From Magicicada septendecula (Eukaryota > Arthropoda > Insecta > Hemiptera > Cicadidae), in contig CM068373.1 in assembly GCA_034769895.1 (NCBI GenBank), positions 435,903,080-435,967,079 of the forward strand: DNA of 64,000 nucleotides, in the 5' to 3' direction. A program made the translations under genes and the position numbers. The notes beneath the pieces were generated by a model that saw only the letters and a list, made by a program, of their open reading frames with translations, was not told the origin of the DNA and ran no database searches. This document shows positions 22,717-34,185 of this stretch, in pieces; position 1 is the stretch's first letter; every line of letters starts with the position of its first letter.

Positions 22717-25149
22717 TTGAAGGTTAGAAAGATTGTAGCTCACATAAATTTCAACAAAACATGCATAAACAATTCACTAACACCTAAATATGCCCAAATC
22801 AAAATTAAACATAACAACCAGGCCGCCCGAATAACACAAAACATCGCACAAAGAACATACATAAAAGAATCAATTAAACAACTATATAAGAAAAAAGACG
22901 CTCTTAACCGCAAAGCATTAACACTACACCTACATATCGCCAACACATACGGACACAATTACATGACTGAACTAATACATCACACAAATGAATGGACAAA
23001 AAAACAAATACATATCATACAGACAAAACACGACAGAAAAATAAAAAACCTGACACCAATCAAAACAGATATAATTCCCTCGCACAAATTCTACCCACGT
23101 ACAGTAAACCTCACGAACGTCACACTCACAAAAAACGAACAAACACTCCTTGATAAAGGCCTAAAACATAACATACATTACAAACATAACAACCAAACAC
23201 TAACAAAGCTCATAATTGACACAGAAACAAATATACAAAACACAGCACCAGAACATCAAGACACATTAAGACATAATATAAACAACACAATAGGAGTACA
23301 TAAGACACCAGACAACAACAACCACAACTCAGAAATACACACAGCCATCAAACTGAGGGAAAAGGCACACAAACACAACATCACATTTGTAAAAGCTGAC
23401 AAAGGCAACACGACTGTAATTATCCCCACAGACAACCTACACAAAAAAGTACAAGACTTCATAGAACAGAACAACATCACAGAACTAAAACACGACCCCA
23501 CCGACAGATACCAAAACTCAGTAAAACAAATAGTCAACAAAGCCAAACACATTATGACACATAAACAAAAGCCCTACATGAAACAAATCCGACCATCAGC
23601 ACCTACACTCCAAGCGCTTCCCAAAATCCATAAAGAAGACATTCCGATCCGCCCCATTATCAACTACCGTAATGCCCCTGCACACAAACTGGCAAAATAT
23701 CTAGACAAAATTATTAGACAACACACACAAATAGACAACAACATTGCAGTAAAAAACAACACTGACCTAGTAACAAAAATAAAAGACATACACATCCCCC
23801 ATAACGCCACATTAGCCTCCTTTGACATTAAAAACCTGTACACAAACATCCCCATACCTGAAACAATCACCATCCTACAAAACAAACTCAAACAGAACAA
23901 CACACCAGACGAACTTATCAATGAAATAACAGAAACTCTGAACATTATCACAAAACAAAACTACTTTACTTACAACAATAAATACTACACACAGAACGAC
24001 GGCCTACCCATGGGCTCCCCCATATCCAGCATTCTAGCAGAAGTCTTCCTCCAACACTTAGAAAAAACAAAAATACTCACAAACAATGACAGACACTCAC
24101 ATAAAATACTATATTGGCATAGATACGTTGATGACATTCTAATACTATACAGGGGAAACAAAAGACAATGTGAACAGTTACTAACGCACATAAACAAAAT
24201 ACATAAAAACATAACCTTCACTGCCGAATACGAACACAACAATACCATAAACTTCTTAGACCTCTCCATCACAAAACTAGAACACAGGCACAAATTCAGT
24301 ATATACAGAAAACCAACTACAACTGACACACTAATACACAACACCTCCAATCACCCAATACAACACAAACTAGCTGCTTTTAGAACCATGATACATAGAC
24401 TTAACAACATCCCCTTAGATGAAATAGACTACAAAGACGAACTAAACACGATAAAATATCTAGCAGAATCTAATGGTTATGACAGAACAATAGTCAGTAA
24501 ACTCCTACATAAAACACAAAACAAACAACAGACAAAGACAGAAAACAACAAATTCATAACACTAACATACATCAACAAACAAACAGAAAAAATTGCCCAC
24601 AAATTCAAAAAAGCAGGATACAGAATCGCTTACAAAACTACTAACAAAACAGAACACACACTATCAAAACGCATGCCCAAAGCACAAAACAAATTCGATC
24701 TACCCGGTGTATATAAACTAAATTGTTCAAATTGCAGTAAATTCTACATAGGCCAGACAGGACGTAGCTTCAAACAGAGATACATTGAACACACTAAAGC
24801 ACTCCACACCACTACAGAATCTACCTTCGCAAACCACCTCATTGAAGCAAACCACACATATAAAAACATCGACAATAACATGAACATACTACACGTACAC
24901 ACAAAAGGCCGAAAACTAGACACTCTAGAACAATTAGAAATATACAAACACACAAAAACAAATAAAAACGACATCCTAAACGAACAGACACAATTCAAAT
25001 CGCACGCATTATTCGAACACATCTCACCACACACACACACAGCTTCAATCTTTCGAAACACTTTCTCGTCGCCAACAACAAGACGAGCAGCGCTACTAAC
25101 GACAGCCTCTGATGAAGCCTCTATAGGTGAAAGCCGGTTTAGGCTGTAA
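22717..25149 (+). CDS. PLE-B reverse transcriptase/GIY-YIG endonuclease, open 810-aa ORF
   Basis: A full-length Penelope-type ORF. The N-terminal ~220 residues are basic and helix-rich. RT motifs follow in order: FVKADKGNTTVII (~226), LQALPKIHKEDIPIRPIINY, ASFDIKNLYTNIP (~369, catalytic Asp), DGLPMGSPISSILAEVFL, and HRYVDDILI (~470, catalytic YVDD). The C terminus is a GIY-YIG nuclease with GVYKLNCSNC (~664), FYIGQTGRSFKQRYIEH (~678) and the LEQLEIYK glutamate. Reading continues through the hammerhead, so the last ~15 residues overlap the ribozyme. No disruption is seen, which suggests a young copy. The sense strand is strikingly poor in G and rich in A and C. It would reverse-transcribe PLE RNA at nicked chromosomal DNA. 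Confidence 0.93.
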   Translation: MKVRKIVAHINFNKTCINNSLTPKYAQIKIKHNNQAARITQNIAQRTYIKESIKQLYKKKDALNRKALTLHLHIANTYGHNYMTELIHHTNEWTKKQIHIIQTKHDRKIKNLTPIKTDIIPSHKFYPRTVNLTNVTLTKNEQTLLDKGLKHNIHYKHNNQTLTKLIIDTETNIQNTAPEHQDTLRHNINNTIGVHKTPDNNNHNSEIHTAIKLREKAHKHNITFVKADKGNTTVIIPTDNLHKKVQDFIEQNNITELKHDPTDRYQNSVKQIVNKAKHIMTHKQKPYMKQIRPSAPTLQALPKIHKEDIPIRPIINYRNAPAHKLAKYLDKIIRQHTQIDNNIAVKNNTDLVTKIKDIHIPHNATLASFDIKNLYTNIPIPETITILQNKLKQNNTPDELINEITETLNIITKQNYFTYNNKYYTQNDGLPMGSPISSILAEVFLQHLEKTKILTNNDRHSHKILYWHRYVDDILILYRGNKRQCEQLLTHINKIHKNITFTAEYEHNNTINFLDLSITKLEHRHKFSIYRKPTTTDTLIHNTSNHPIQHKLAAFRTMIHRLNNIPLDEIDYKDELNTIKYLAESNGYDRTIVSKLLHKTQNKQQTKTENNKFITLTYINKQTEKIAHKFKKAGYRIAYKTTNKTEHTLSKRMPKAQNKFDLPGVYKLNCSNCSKFYIGQTGRSFKQRYIEHTKALHTTTESTFANHLIEANHTYKNIDNNMNILHVHTKGRKLDTLEQLEIYKHTKTNKNDILNEQTQFKSHALFEHISPHTHTASIFRNTFSSPTTRRAALLTTASDEASIGESRFRL
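25103..25146 (+). ncRNA. Hammerhead ribozyme of PLE-B
   Basis: Stem I is CAGCCT (25103-25108) paired with AGGCTG (25141-25146). The core is CTGATGA (25109-25115), stem II CCT/AGG with flanking A-T and one bulge, GAAA (25129-25132), and loopless stem III GCC/GGT. Cleavage after UU lies at 25140/25141. It overlaps the end of the RT ORF. Two independent copies (here and 13909) keep the pairing while bases in stem II differ, which supports selection on structure. Confidence 0.85.
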
Positions 25150-25612
25150 GGTAAAACTTTACGTTTTTGCTTATAAAAAACTTTGTGTTCCGAGTCGTCA
25201 ATATTATAGTGATATTTATTTATATTTAATTTATTACAATTTGTTTTGGTATTTTATTTTTATTTGTAAAATTTTGTTTATTCTCATTCACTCTTGTGGC
25301 TTACCGTTATGTTTTTATTATACGTTTCTGATGTTTTTTCACATTATTTTTTGTGGTATTACGTGTAGGCCTACTCTAAATTATTTAATTGCCCCAAGTT
25401 TCGCAACTGATTCGTCTAACCAATGTTAGTTTGTTTACTAGTAGTGAAAACTTAATTTGGTATTCCCAAAGGGAGATAGGCCTATAAATTCTCTTGTTTC
25501 TTATTTCCATTTAAACAGTAATAGTTTAATAAAGTCACAGTGTAAAGTAACACTGTTAATACTTTTAGTTTCAATTTATTTCTTATAACAAATTATATAG
25601 TATAGGTTATAT

Positions 25613-25725
25613 AATATCTTCAAATAAATACACAGCAAGTAGGTTTATTAATATATTAATAGGTTTATCTAGGTGAAAATTTACCGAAAAGAAACATACT
25701 TGCAGTGTATTTATTTGAAGATATT
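25613..25725. repeat. Small fold-back repeat, ~34-bp arms
   Basis: AATATCTTCAAATAAATACA near 25613 is repeated as its reverse complement ending at 25725, with a ~45-bp centre. It lies in the right part of the hAT element and may be a small MITE. Confidence 0.75.
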
Positions 25726-25883
25726 ACATAGGAGACCTGCAGGAAACTCAAAACGAGTTACTTACAAAGGATAATATAGGTTATGTATATATAGTATATA
25801 ATAACAGGTATTTATACCTGTTATTTTTTTGGAACGGTATTTTCATACCTAGTATTTTAAAATAACAGTTTAGCCCACCTCTA

Positions 25884-26100
25884 ATCCATACAATAATTTA
25901 ATGTACACTAACAAAGGAAATTTTTATTAAATCTAATTAATTTTAAAAATCTAAAAGTTTAAGTTGCATTGTTAAACGTAGACACAACCTCCAAAAATCG
26001 TCTGTGTACCGTAATTATGTGCGATAAATGGAAAATAATTTCTGTACTTCCAGTAAATAGACCCTTTTATTGTACACTAACAAAGTAAATTTTATTTAAG
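25884..26100. repeat. Right flank of hAT: target duplication plus tandem-repeat unit
   Basis: Begins with the duplicated ATCCATAC (25884-25891) and continues with the same sequence that precedes and forms the tandem-repeat unit at 20225-20470 (AATGTACACTAACAAAGGAA, then ACAACCTCC at 25984). It is the other half of the array split by the hAT insertion. Confidence 0.85.
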
Positions 26101-26194
26101 TTACATTGTCGTACATAACCTCCATAACCTGGCATTAGTTACTTGTGAAAAAACAGTTCTAGTACACATCGAACACGGAAAAATAATACAAACG

Positions 26195-26310
26195 TGGAGA
26201 CGGAAGTTGCCTTTTGCCGCAGGCTATAGTGAAAGACCCTTTCTTTATGTTCTTATAAAAAGGTTCCGAGTCGTTAATATAATAGTTGTATTTAATTTTA
26301 TACTGTAATG
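26195..26310 (+). repeat. Diverged PLE-B terminal sequence
   Basis: Contains TTCTTATAAAAAGGTTCCGA and AGTCGTTAATATAATAG, matching the sequence after the PLE-B ORF (25165-25215). The hammerhead region just upstream is too diverged to be functional. It is a solitary terminal repeat or the start of a lost copy. Confidence 0.65.
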
Positions 26311-29120
26311 CAGAAGCAATTAGACGACTGTTTAGCTAGATCTGACTGTAGACATTGTTCGGTTATTTATTCATATAATTACGCGTCAGGTTATGCCGAA
26401 AAACTTTTTAGTTTCTATGTTGGAAGCTATGTTGTTTGTAATTATGTTTCTCATTGTGTGGTGTGGTGTGATTTGTACGGCACTGAATTTGAATGTGATA
26501 ATATGGTGACTAGCACGGGTTGTATTTACATATTCATCAATTAATTATTGTTACCGTGCTTTCGAAAAGTTGCATCGGTGTAGTGAATAGTTTATGTTAG
26601 TGAAACTAAATTATAGCAGCCGTAGTATCCTACTTACGAAGGTCTAAAGACTAAGGTAATTTACTTATTTAAAGACAACTGGACGTTAGGTTAAAGTGGA
26701 AACATAGCAAGTAGAAGAGACATAGAAGAATCTCTTATATTCGCTATGGTGGAAATAACGATAATAGTCATTGATGGGTGTGAAGTATACTTACGGTACC
26801 TTCATTTGTAATATTGATTAAATGAGACTCATTATCAAAAATTAATTAAATTTGGATGTGGTTCTTCGTTGTGTGTTAATGAGATTATCCATAAGCTAGA
26901 AGAATTATTCGATTGTACGTGAAAATATCTTCAGTTACAGTAAAAAGTTACCAAGGTTTCCTGTTTACTTTTTATTGCCGTTTTAATGTCTGAATTTATA
27001 ATTCCAACTTTCACATCAGCATATATAAATGACAGACTTTTTTCAGGCCTGCATATGCTGTAAACACAACAGTCTAGACTAAGCTTGGACGGTTGGTAGC
27101 TCTAAAGATACCACTAATTTAATGAATGTGGATTTAACCAGTACAAGAGTGCATTAGAAATGTACTGAAAGTAATGGCATAGTGAAATATTGTTATACAA
27201 CGTACAGGACAAGTTGAAGAGTAACTGTAACATTATTATAGCTTGCATAACCCACACCTGGGCAAACATAACCTCACCTTGCCTGCATAACTGACTACTA
27301 CCATAAGGTGACTAATAACTGTAAATATGAAATAATGAAACATAGAGATATTCAACAGAATACAGAAAATTGCTGTTAGTGGCATTTATGGAAAGTATCA
27401 GTAGATGAATATATTTTTAGGCATGTGAATATAAGTAAATATGTGATGTTTTCTCAAAACTATGCTTTAGTGATAATATTTTCACAGTGATTCAATGCAC
27501 ACTAAAAATTGAATTGTAGTTACTCAGGTTAACGACAATTTGAAATGACAAATGAATTTATTACAGTTGTTATAAATGAAAACAAGAAAATTATGATGCT
27601 CACTATATTATTATTGAAAGATTTATTATATAATTTGTATTGAACTGAAGTAAAGCAAATAAAACTTTTTGTAGACTTCCAAAACCAAATAAAACTTTCA
27701 GATTCTGAACACTTTTTATTTAGACATTATTGTCAGTATATGTTTTATGTATATAATACCCATTTTTACTTAAGTCAATGTGTTTAATGTAAAGGCAGTG
27801 CAGTTCAGCTCGAAGAGTAACAGAGCCATGTTATGTTGTTCATGAAATAGCTTTGTGGTGGAGGGGGCATAAAGTAGTTTTATAGTTTCTTGTAAGAAAT
27901 TTATTTTCAAAACGGATTGTATATAATATTTCTGGTTTGGTCAGTACTGTATTGTATTAAGCCAATACATGACATTAGATATTATTAAAATACACAAAGT
28001 AAACTAAAAATAAAAATCTGTTACATAAATGTGTATGTTAACCAACTACTGAATATTATTATTTGGCCATGCACAGCCATTTATTATAAACAAACAGTTC
28101 AACATAAACATAATATGATTGCAAGGTGGATAGGCTATCCCTATTTTCACTACGTTAAATTCTGAAAATTGAGATGATGCATTTTTCAAAGAAATAACAA
28201 AATATAAAATATAATTTTGTTTTTAATCCTACAATATCTTTCATATAACCTCTGTATTAAAACATGGGAATGTACAAGAAATTCAGATTTGGTGCTCTTT
28301 CACTTTGCCATTCATAGCTGATGTTAAGATGTCCTTCCCATACGAACAAACAAATGTTGCCAATTCTTATCAGCTTACACAAATATCTCTTTTCAGTGAT
28401 ATAATACATCGGGTTTTGGATCTGTCAACAGTTTTTTTATGTGGTTTGTTTTAGTAATGTGTTATTAGGCTGTCAGAAAATATATCAGTGACATGAATAT
28501 CATTAATGTTACCCTTCATGTTACTGGAAAATTTTTCAAAGTGGTCTCAGCGGATCATGAATTCAATCAGTCCCAGTTCTCCTTTTTATATGCAGTTTAC
28601 AAACTGTGAAATATTGTTCCAGTGCCCATTATGGTATTTCAAGTCATTAAAAATTATAATTTCTACACGATTTCTAATATTATTTGTCAAAGATTTTCTG
28701 TTTAAGACCAGTTTAAATTAACTGGACCCTGAAAGCTATAAATAAGATGAAACGCGTCTTCAGACTAGATAAAGCAGAACAAATATTTCAACTCTTTAAA
28801 TCTGTCAAACGCTTCAAACTTCCATTGTAAACAACAGTTTGCTACTAGTATTGCTGTGTATTCCCACAGCTGTCAATTTGGAAGTTTTGTGAAACAGAGT
28901 ATACTGTGTAACTGCTGCAAACATTTTGACTCTGAGGTTTCATAAAAATTTTAGCATTCAATTGATAAGCAATTGTTGTTTCCTTCTCAAAATAATTCTG
29001 AAATTATGCCAAAAGTCTTATAATTTCTGGTAAATAGTAATTTAAAAGCAAAGTCTGTGTCAAAATAAGTAACATGGTATGACGAACTGATAAAAAAATT
29101 TGAAAGAGTTCATATTAATT
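26311..29120. other. Non-coding stretch, no gene recognised
   Basis: AT-rich sequence with short unconvincing ORFs. A segment ending ACTAAG/GTAATT at about 26663 could be a 5' untranslated exon of the host gene that starts at 30647, but nothing independent supports it. A near-perfect 23-bp palindrome (GTTCATATTA...) lies at about 29108-29131, just before PLE-C. Confidence 0.35.
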
Positions 29121-29179
29121 TAATATGAACTGAAAACACTTCGTAAACTGAAAATAATAGTAGATTAAATTTTCTGGAC

Positions 29180-29940
29180 TTAATGGTTATATAAAAGTCA
29201 ATAACGGTTTCAAATATCAAATCTATAGGAAACCTACTACGACAGATATCACCATTCATGCAGATTCCCACCATCCTAATTCGCAAAAAATGGCTGCGTA
29301 CAATAGTTTTAGCCATAGATTAGTAACAATACCAATGGAAGCCATTGACTTCCATAGTGAATTGAACATTATAAAATATATAGCAACACGCAATGGGTAC
29401 AAAAGTTCACTGATAGACAGGTTACCTAAGAAACACCACAACAAACAGAAAAAGCGTCTAGAAAATAAAACTAAACTAAAATACATAGTAAACGATTATG
29501 GCACTATCCTTCCTCAAATCATCACCAATACACTTAAGAAATTGAAAATGGTGGTCACATTTCGCACGAACAACAACATACATAAATTGCTTCGCCCTAA
29601 AATTATTAGACCACTGGAAGAAAAAACGGGCATCTACAAAATTAAGTGTAGTGACTGTAAGTGCTTTTATATAGGCCAGACGGGGAGATCGTTTTTACAA
29701 TGATTTAAAGAACATGTACCTAAAAAAGATCTAGGTCAAACAACTGGCTACAAACCTTGCACCTGTACATGTTTGTAAAAAAGGCTGTTATATGGATGCC
29801 GCTGAGGAATTCGAAATTTATAAGGCACATAAATTATATCCTGAGCATTTATTAAACGATCATTTGAATTTCCACTCGAACGCACTATATGATATGGCTT
29901 TACAAGTCTCAGAACGACTGAGACTTGCGTCACAGATAAG
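29180..29940 (+). pseudogene. PLE-C RT/GIY-YIG C-terminal fragment
   Basis: The open stretch 29290-29703 encodes MAAYNSFSHRLVTIPMEAID, NGYKSSLIDRLPKKHHNKQK and the nuclease motif FYIGQTGRSF. The sequence after QTGRSFLQ is interrupted by a stop and changes frame. Compared with PLE-B it is a distinct family. Confidence 0.85.
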
Positions 29941-30101
29941 ACAGTGAATGTGTTGATTAGAGACAGCAGTGTTATTGTAGCTTCCCCACGGTGCGCACCG
30001 TTATTCTCGCGCGCTATTGATTGTTTTATATATGTGTTTTAAATGTTGTTTTTTGTGTTTTGTGTCGTAATGTTGTGACGACCTCTAACAAGGAAAATAA
30101 C

Positions 30102-30136
30102 CTGAGGATGGAACTTTAGTTCCGAAACGCGTTGTG
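30102..30136 (+). ncRNA. Hammerhead ribozyme core in PLE-C end
   Basis: CTGAGGA (30102-30108), one bulged T, a perfect 5-bp stem II GGAAC/GTTCC with TTTA loop, GAAA (30124-30127), stem III CG/CG without loop, then UU with cleavage after 30133. Stem I pairing is short (2 bp visible), so activity is less certain than for PLE-B. Confidence 0.7.
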
Positions 30137-30646
30137 TTTGAATATAAAACAAGTGAACCACAAGACGGACTATTCAGGTAATATTTAATTACTTAATTGA
30201 TAAAAAAAATTGTGGACACATGTTTGTATGGCTTCAAAGAAAAGTGTACCTTTATGGGGAAAACATCTTCCAGGAATCATCAGTATAGTTAGCACTGTAG
30301 GTTGAATGCTCTTCTGTACGTTAGCTCATTCCAATTACATATGGAGAAGTAATGTGACTTTTCCTCTACATAAGTGGTTTCGGTATCTCCTTTCAACCAA
30401 GAACACTTTATTGTATTAAATGAAGTACCTTGCCCACACTAAGATATGGCATCCTCATTGGTTAAACTGAGGTCTGACAATGGGAAGACATTATTTATTA
30501 ATAAAGATGTGTGCATTTAATCTAAAAGTGTCCTTAATCAGATGTTATTCTTGTGCTAGCTTGTGAGTGATGTAGATAGTGTTGGTAGTGGTGATGTACA
30601 GTAGTGTTGTCTTCATTGACTGCCAACTTGTTTTCATTTGTTTCAG

Positions 30647-30708
30647 GTGTTAACAAGATCAATTTATCCATCATCTGACAAATGGAAGAGATCAAATTTG
30701 AGGACAAG
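30647..30708 (+). CDS. Host gene, first coding exon (acidic N terminus)
   Basis: A strong acceptor (a T-rich run ending TTTCAG) precedes 30647 and a GTATAA donor follows 30708. The first 35 bases are 5' untranslated. The ATG at 30682 opens nine codons, MEEIKFEDK, and the exon ends in phase 0. IKFE fits the SUMO-acceptor pattern hydrophobic-K-x-E. The three later exons listed here join in the same frame. The N-terminal style (short acidic segments rich in K-x-E) is common in insect C2H2 zinc-finger proteins, but no finger lies in this window, so the protein family is inference. Confidence 0.65.
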
Positions 30709-31575
30709 GTATAAAGTTTAAAAATAAAAATATATTTTTTGCTGTTTAATGTATGTATTAAATTGATACACGTGTTATATACACGTATCGTATACACACA
30801 TTCATTTCTTATATTAATAATAGTTTAATTATCATCATATTGATTTGTAATTAATTGCTGTACAGAATATGATTTATACATGGATTCTTTTGTGTAGGGT
30901 TTGCATTGACAGTATGCATTTTCCATAACCTCCTAACTTTCAAGCAATTCTCTTCCTCCCTCGTCCAATTTAGACTTGTAGCCTGTTTGTTAGTTGCAAA
31001 GTAGCTTTAAAACTTTTTTTTTTATCTGCCAGTCCTCTGTCTTTGTGTTGACCAATTATGTCAACATACTCATACTATTCTATCATCACTCATTCTCTTG
31101 TGTTGTCCACTCTGGTAGTACTGTCCTCTGCAAGTCTTCCTGGTATTCTCCTGAACTCCATACTTGTGACATCTCATTTCGCTGTTTTGACTTGCATTGT
31201 CTCACTCCCAGTTTCTACAGAATACATCAGTATTAGATGTATTATATGTCTTATGTTATACCTTGTATGTATTATTAGTATTATATGTCTAAAAGTCAAT
31301 ATTAGACATGTAATTGATGTACATATTCAAACCTTTGTGTGTTGTCACAAATGTTTGTTAGCCAGATAGTAAGAGCCAGGCACACAACTGACTATCCTAT
31401 GAGTGATCATGACTTGCACTTGTTTTTTTTTATCTGACCACCCGCTCCTGTGGCAAGTGGGAGGAGTCCAAAATTCACCATTTATTGCCCACATTTAATG
31501 TTGTAACCGTTAGCTATACAATTGCTTCCTTCAGATTTTATGTACACAACCTACCCGTTCATGAGGAGTGAGGTT

Positions 31576-31579
31576 AACC
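31576..31579. repeat. 4-bp target duplication, left, of LTR element 3
   Basis: AACC here and at 37394-37397 flank the two LTRs exactly at their ends. Confidence 0.65.
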
Positions 31580-32698
31580 TGTAAAGTAACAAACAATTTT
31601 GCTAAATAAATACCAGAATGTTACCTACCTGCGCGATTTTTTCTTGCACTTTTTTAACACTAGAAGATTTCAGGACCGCCAATATATTATTTCAGGTTAA
31701 TATATAAACCTTAACACTCTTTCCCTTTAAAAACACTTGAATAATTTTAATAACTTACCTCCCTTGAATCAGAAAATTCACAGATTCGTTAGACAAGTTT
31801 TTCCAGCACAGAACAATAAGGAATGGTTACGAAGAAATAATGCAACTAGCACATGGTTATGTCCTCAAAACAAACTTTTTTATTTTAATCAATTTTAAAA
31901 CTTTCTTTCTTTTTCTTTCTTTCTTTTTATAGGTTCTTTCGACTAATCTCTATTATATAACATTTTTCTATACTAATCTCTATTGCCAAACCAGTACTTT
32001 TGTGACACACACTCACTTTTTTTTACATATATATATATATATTTTCACCCCCCTTTACTGAGCTCTTTTAATATTTATTTACTTTCCTTCACTTTTTTTT
32101 TGCCGAAAATAGTTGCTTTACTACTGTACTTAACTGCACGTGGTTCCAACGACTGCGCACTATGTTGTCTAATTCTTTTTATTCCACTCTCCACACTTCA
32201 CATTTTACAAAACCGTCACTATTGTTGAATCACTGTTCACGGATGCTTTTAAATACTTTTTGGTAGGCCTATTTTAATATTTTCGGCCTACCAGAAACAC
32301 GCCCGAGATTACGTTGAAAATTACGACTGCTCTGTATGATGAGTTGTGCTGAACTGGGGCGAGCTGTGGCTCGCAACTCTATTTTATACAAAGCCTTTGG
32401 GCGTCGACCACGTGGCCGTCCAAACGGATGACGGCTTCATTCCTCGTTTTCTGATTGGCTTCTCGCTCTCGCAAAATCTCACGAAACCCGAAAGCAGTTC
32501 GCATTGACAACACGTGAATTTTGCATCATACAACTATGCGCTTCTACCATCAGTCACGCATCTCCTTTGTTTCAATTCCCATTTCGTACCTGCCATGGAC
32601 TCGTACCATTGTGTTACATAGAATGGTTCATATTCATTGAAAATTATAATTTAGAATATTATTAAATAAAATGGTCTTATCCCTTTTGCCCCATTACA
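31580..32698 (-). repeat. 3' LTR of LTR element 3
   Basis: Matches 36275-37393 along its length. On the minus strand it starts TGTAATGGGG and ends TTACTTTACA. It includes a CT-rich microsatellite-like stretch near 31905-31930. Confidence 0.85.
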
Positions 32699-32712
32699 AT
32701 ACCCCCCCCCCC
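32699..32712 (-). promoter_or_regulatory. Polypurine tract of LTR element 3
   Basis: On the minus strand an 11-base G-run followed by TAT directly precedes the 3' LTR, the same junction type as in LTR element 1. Confidence 0.7.
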
Positions 32713-33911
32713 AATGAGAGGTTTTATGCCAAAGCATAAAAACTCTCATTGCCTAAATCTAAGAGGACCAGCTAGGATATGGCGCCACGACCCCCCTTTA
32801 TTCTTTATTAAAATCATGGGTTAATCACACCCCCCTAATCCGGTGGCTGTGGCTGCACCTGCATGACTTTATTGGACTTCCGGCTTCAGGATAGTCAACA
32901 CCAACACCATAAAGCCAGACAGGCACTAGACTCCCCTGCCCTGACACGCCGGCCAGCACAAGTATGCCTCCACAGTACCACCAGACTCTGTAATAATTAA
33001 TGAAAACATTAATAAATGGCCTTTCACTAGTCCATATCCTTAACTGATTTGGTTTCCTCTTAGCCGTACTGGTTTGCCTTGAGCAAAGTACTGGTTTACT
33101 ATCTTAACTTCTAATACACAAATACATTGTTTAATATATCCCTAACACTACATGATATATTTTATTCCCAACATCTAACCTTAACATACTCTTGACAGAG
33201 ATAATATAACTCAAAAAAAAAAATTTCATCAATTCAATTATGAGTTCAATTGATCACCAATTCTGTCTTACATTTCCTTTTAAAAATTACATTTCACATC
33301 TCAATTTTCCGTTACTAATGCAGATTACTACTACTATCTTTATACAATACACAACATGATCAATACAAAATAGAAAAGTATTCACTACAACAGATACATA
33401 AATAAACAAAACAGTCTACTCCAATACTTCATGGTTATCAGTATCATAACAGTAATCGTCAATTTTGTCTTTTTCTTATTCATTTTGAATATCTTCCATA
33501 CAACCTTGTTGTACATCTCATAAATTCTACATCTCAGAATAATCATTACCATCATCATGTTAACACAAAACATTTCATTTCTGGATTGGCATAAAAATTA
33601 CAAATATCACAACTTTACTTTCAGTTTTCTATTAAATATTCCCATTGCTACATTGTAACTTCAATTCTGATTCTATTATATTTTAATCAACTACTATTTC
33701 TTATACAAGTCAACTCTACAAAAAAATTTAAATTAATTACCGTGATCCATCTTTTACAACATTTCAAATTAATTTTATTCCATTATTTAAAACATTTTGA
33801 ATTCATTAATTCCATCATCAGATTTAATTACCTACTGTCCATTATTCCATTAAACAAAATATTATTGTTATAAAATCAATCATTACTATAAACATTGATT
33901 ACATAAAATAC

Positions 33912-33989
<78 letters not shown>
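33912..33989. repeat. (CA)n microsatellite, ~78 bp
   Basis: Uninterrupted AC dinucleotide run inside LTR element 3. Confidence 0.98.
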
Positions 33990-33990
<1 letters not shown>

Positions 33991-34185
33991 CAAATCTGCA
34001 GATACCTTATCATAACAACAACATAACCTAGTACACAATACCTATTATATGTAAAACCAATACAAATTTATATACAATCTATGTCATATCCAATGTCATT
34101 GTCTACCAAAACTCATTACCTATTCAGTTAATTTTCAAAAACCATTACATTCACATAATTAAATATTCATCAACATCATTTATAC

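Larger units (their letters stand above)
21420..25220 (+). mobile_element. Penelope-like element B, near-complete copy
   Basis: A partial terminal repeat at about 21430-21520 matches the sequence after the stop codon at 25155-25215 (both have GTAAAACTTTA...CCGAGT). Between them lie a 5' leader interrupted by a small hAT MITE (21787-22479), an open RT/GIY-YIG ORF (22717-25149) and a hammerhead ribozyme. This is the terminal-repeat, ORF, terminal-repeat plan known for Penelope elements. Outer borders are approximate. Confidence 0.8.
20559..25883. mobile_element. Non-autonomous hAT element loaded with later insertions
   Basis: The ends are TAGAGGTGGGC and GCCCACCTCTA, an 11-bp perfect inverted pair of the common hAT type, flanked by a perfect 8-bp duplication. 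No hAT transposase is seen inside. The own sequence of the element seems confined to roughly 20559-21000 and 25230-25883, which share AATACCTGTTATT-type motifs. The interior is occupied by a ribozyme-bearing palindrome, PLE-B and a smaller hAT MITE. The element itself sits in the degenerate tandem repeat. Confidence 0.85.
29125..30180 (+). mobile_element. Penelope-like element C, 5'-truncated
   Basis: Coding similarity starts just before the IYRKPTTTDITIHADSHHP segment and runs through a GIY-YIG domain (GIYKIKCSDCKCFYIGQTGR). A hammerhead-type end at 30102-30136 follows. The RT catalytic region is missing. It lies about 500 bp upstream of the first coding exon of the host gene. Confidence 0.85.

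Noticed and set aside
22740-25061. Several minus-strand ORFs of 72-121 codons
   Set aside because: They are antisense shadows of the PLE-B gene caused by its skewed base use.
26308-26544. 78-codon ORF with Cys and Tyr residues
   Set aside because: No recognisable domain; starts right after a PLE terminal fragment and lacks supporting splice or motif evidence.
26560-26665. 5' untranslated first exon of the host gene
   Set aside because: Only a GTAATT donor-like site supports it; no promoter or transcript evidence.
33912-33989. CRISPR-like repetition
   Set aside because: Simple CA dinucleotide repeat without spacers; the window is eukaryotic.
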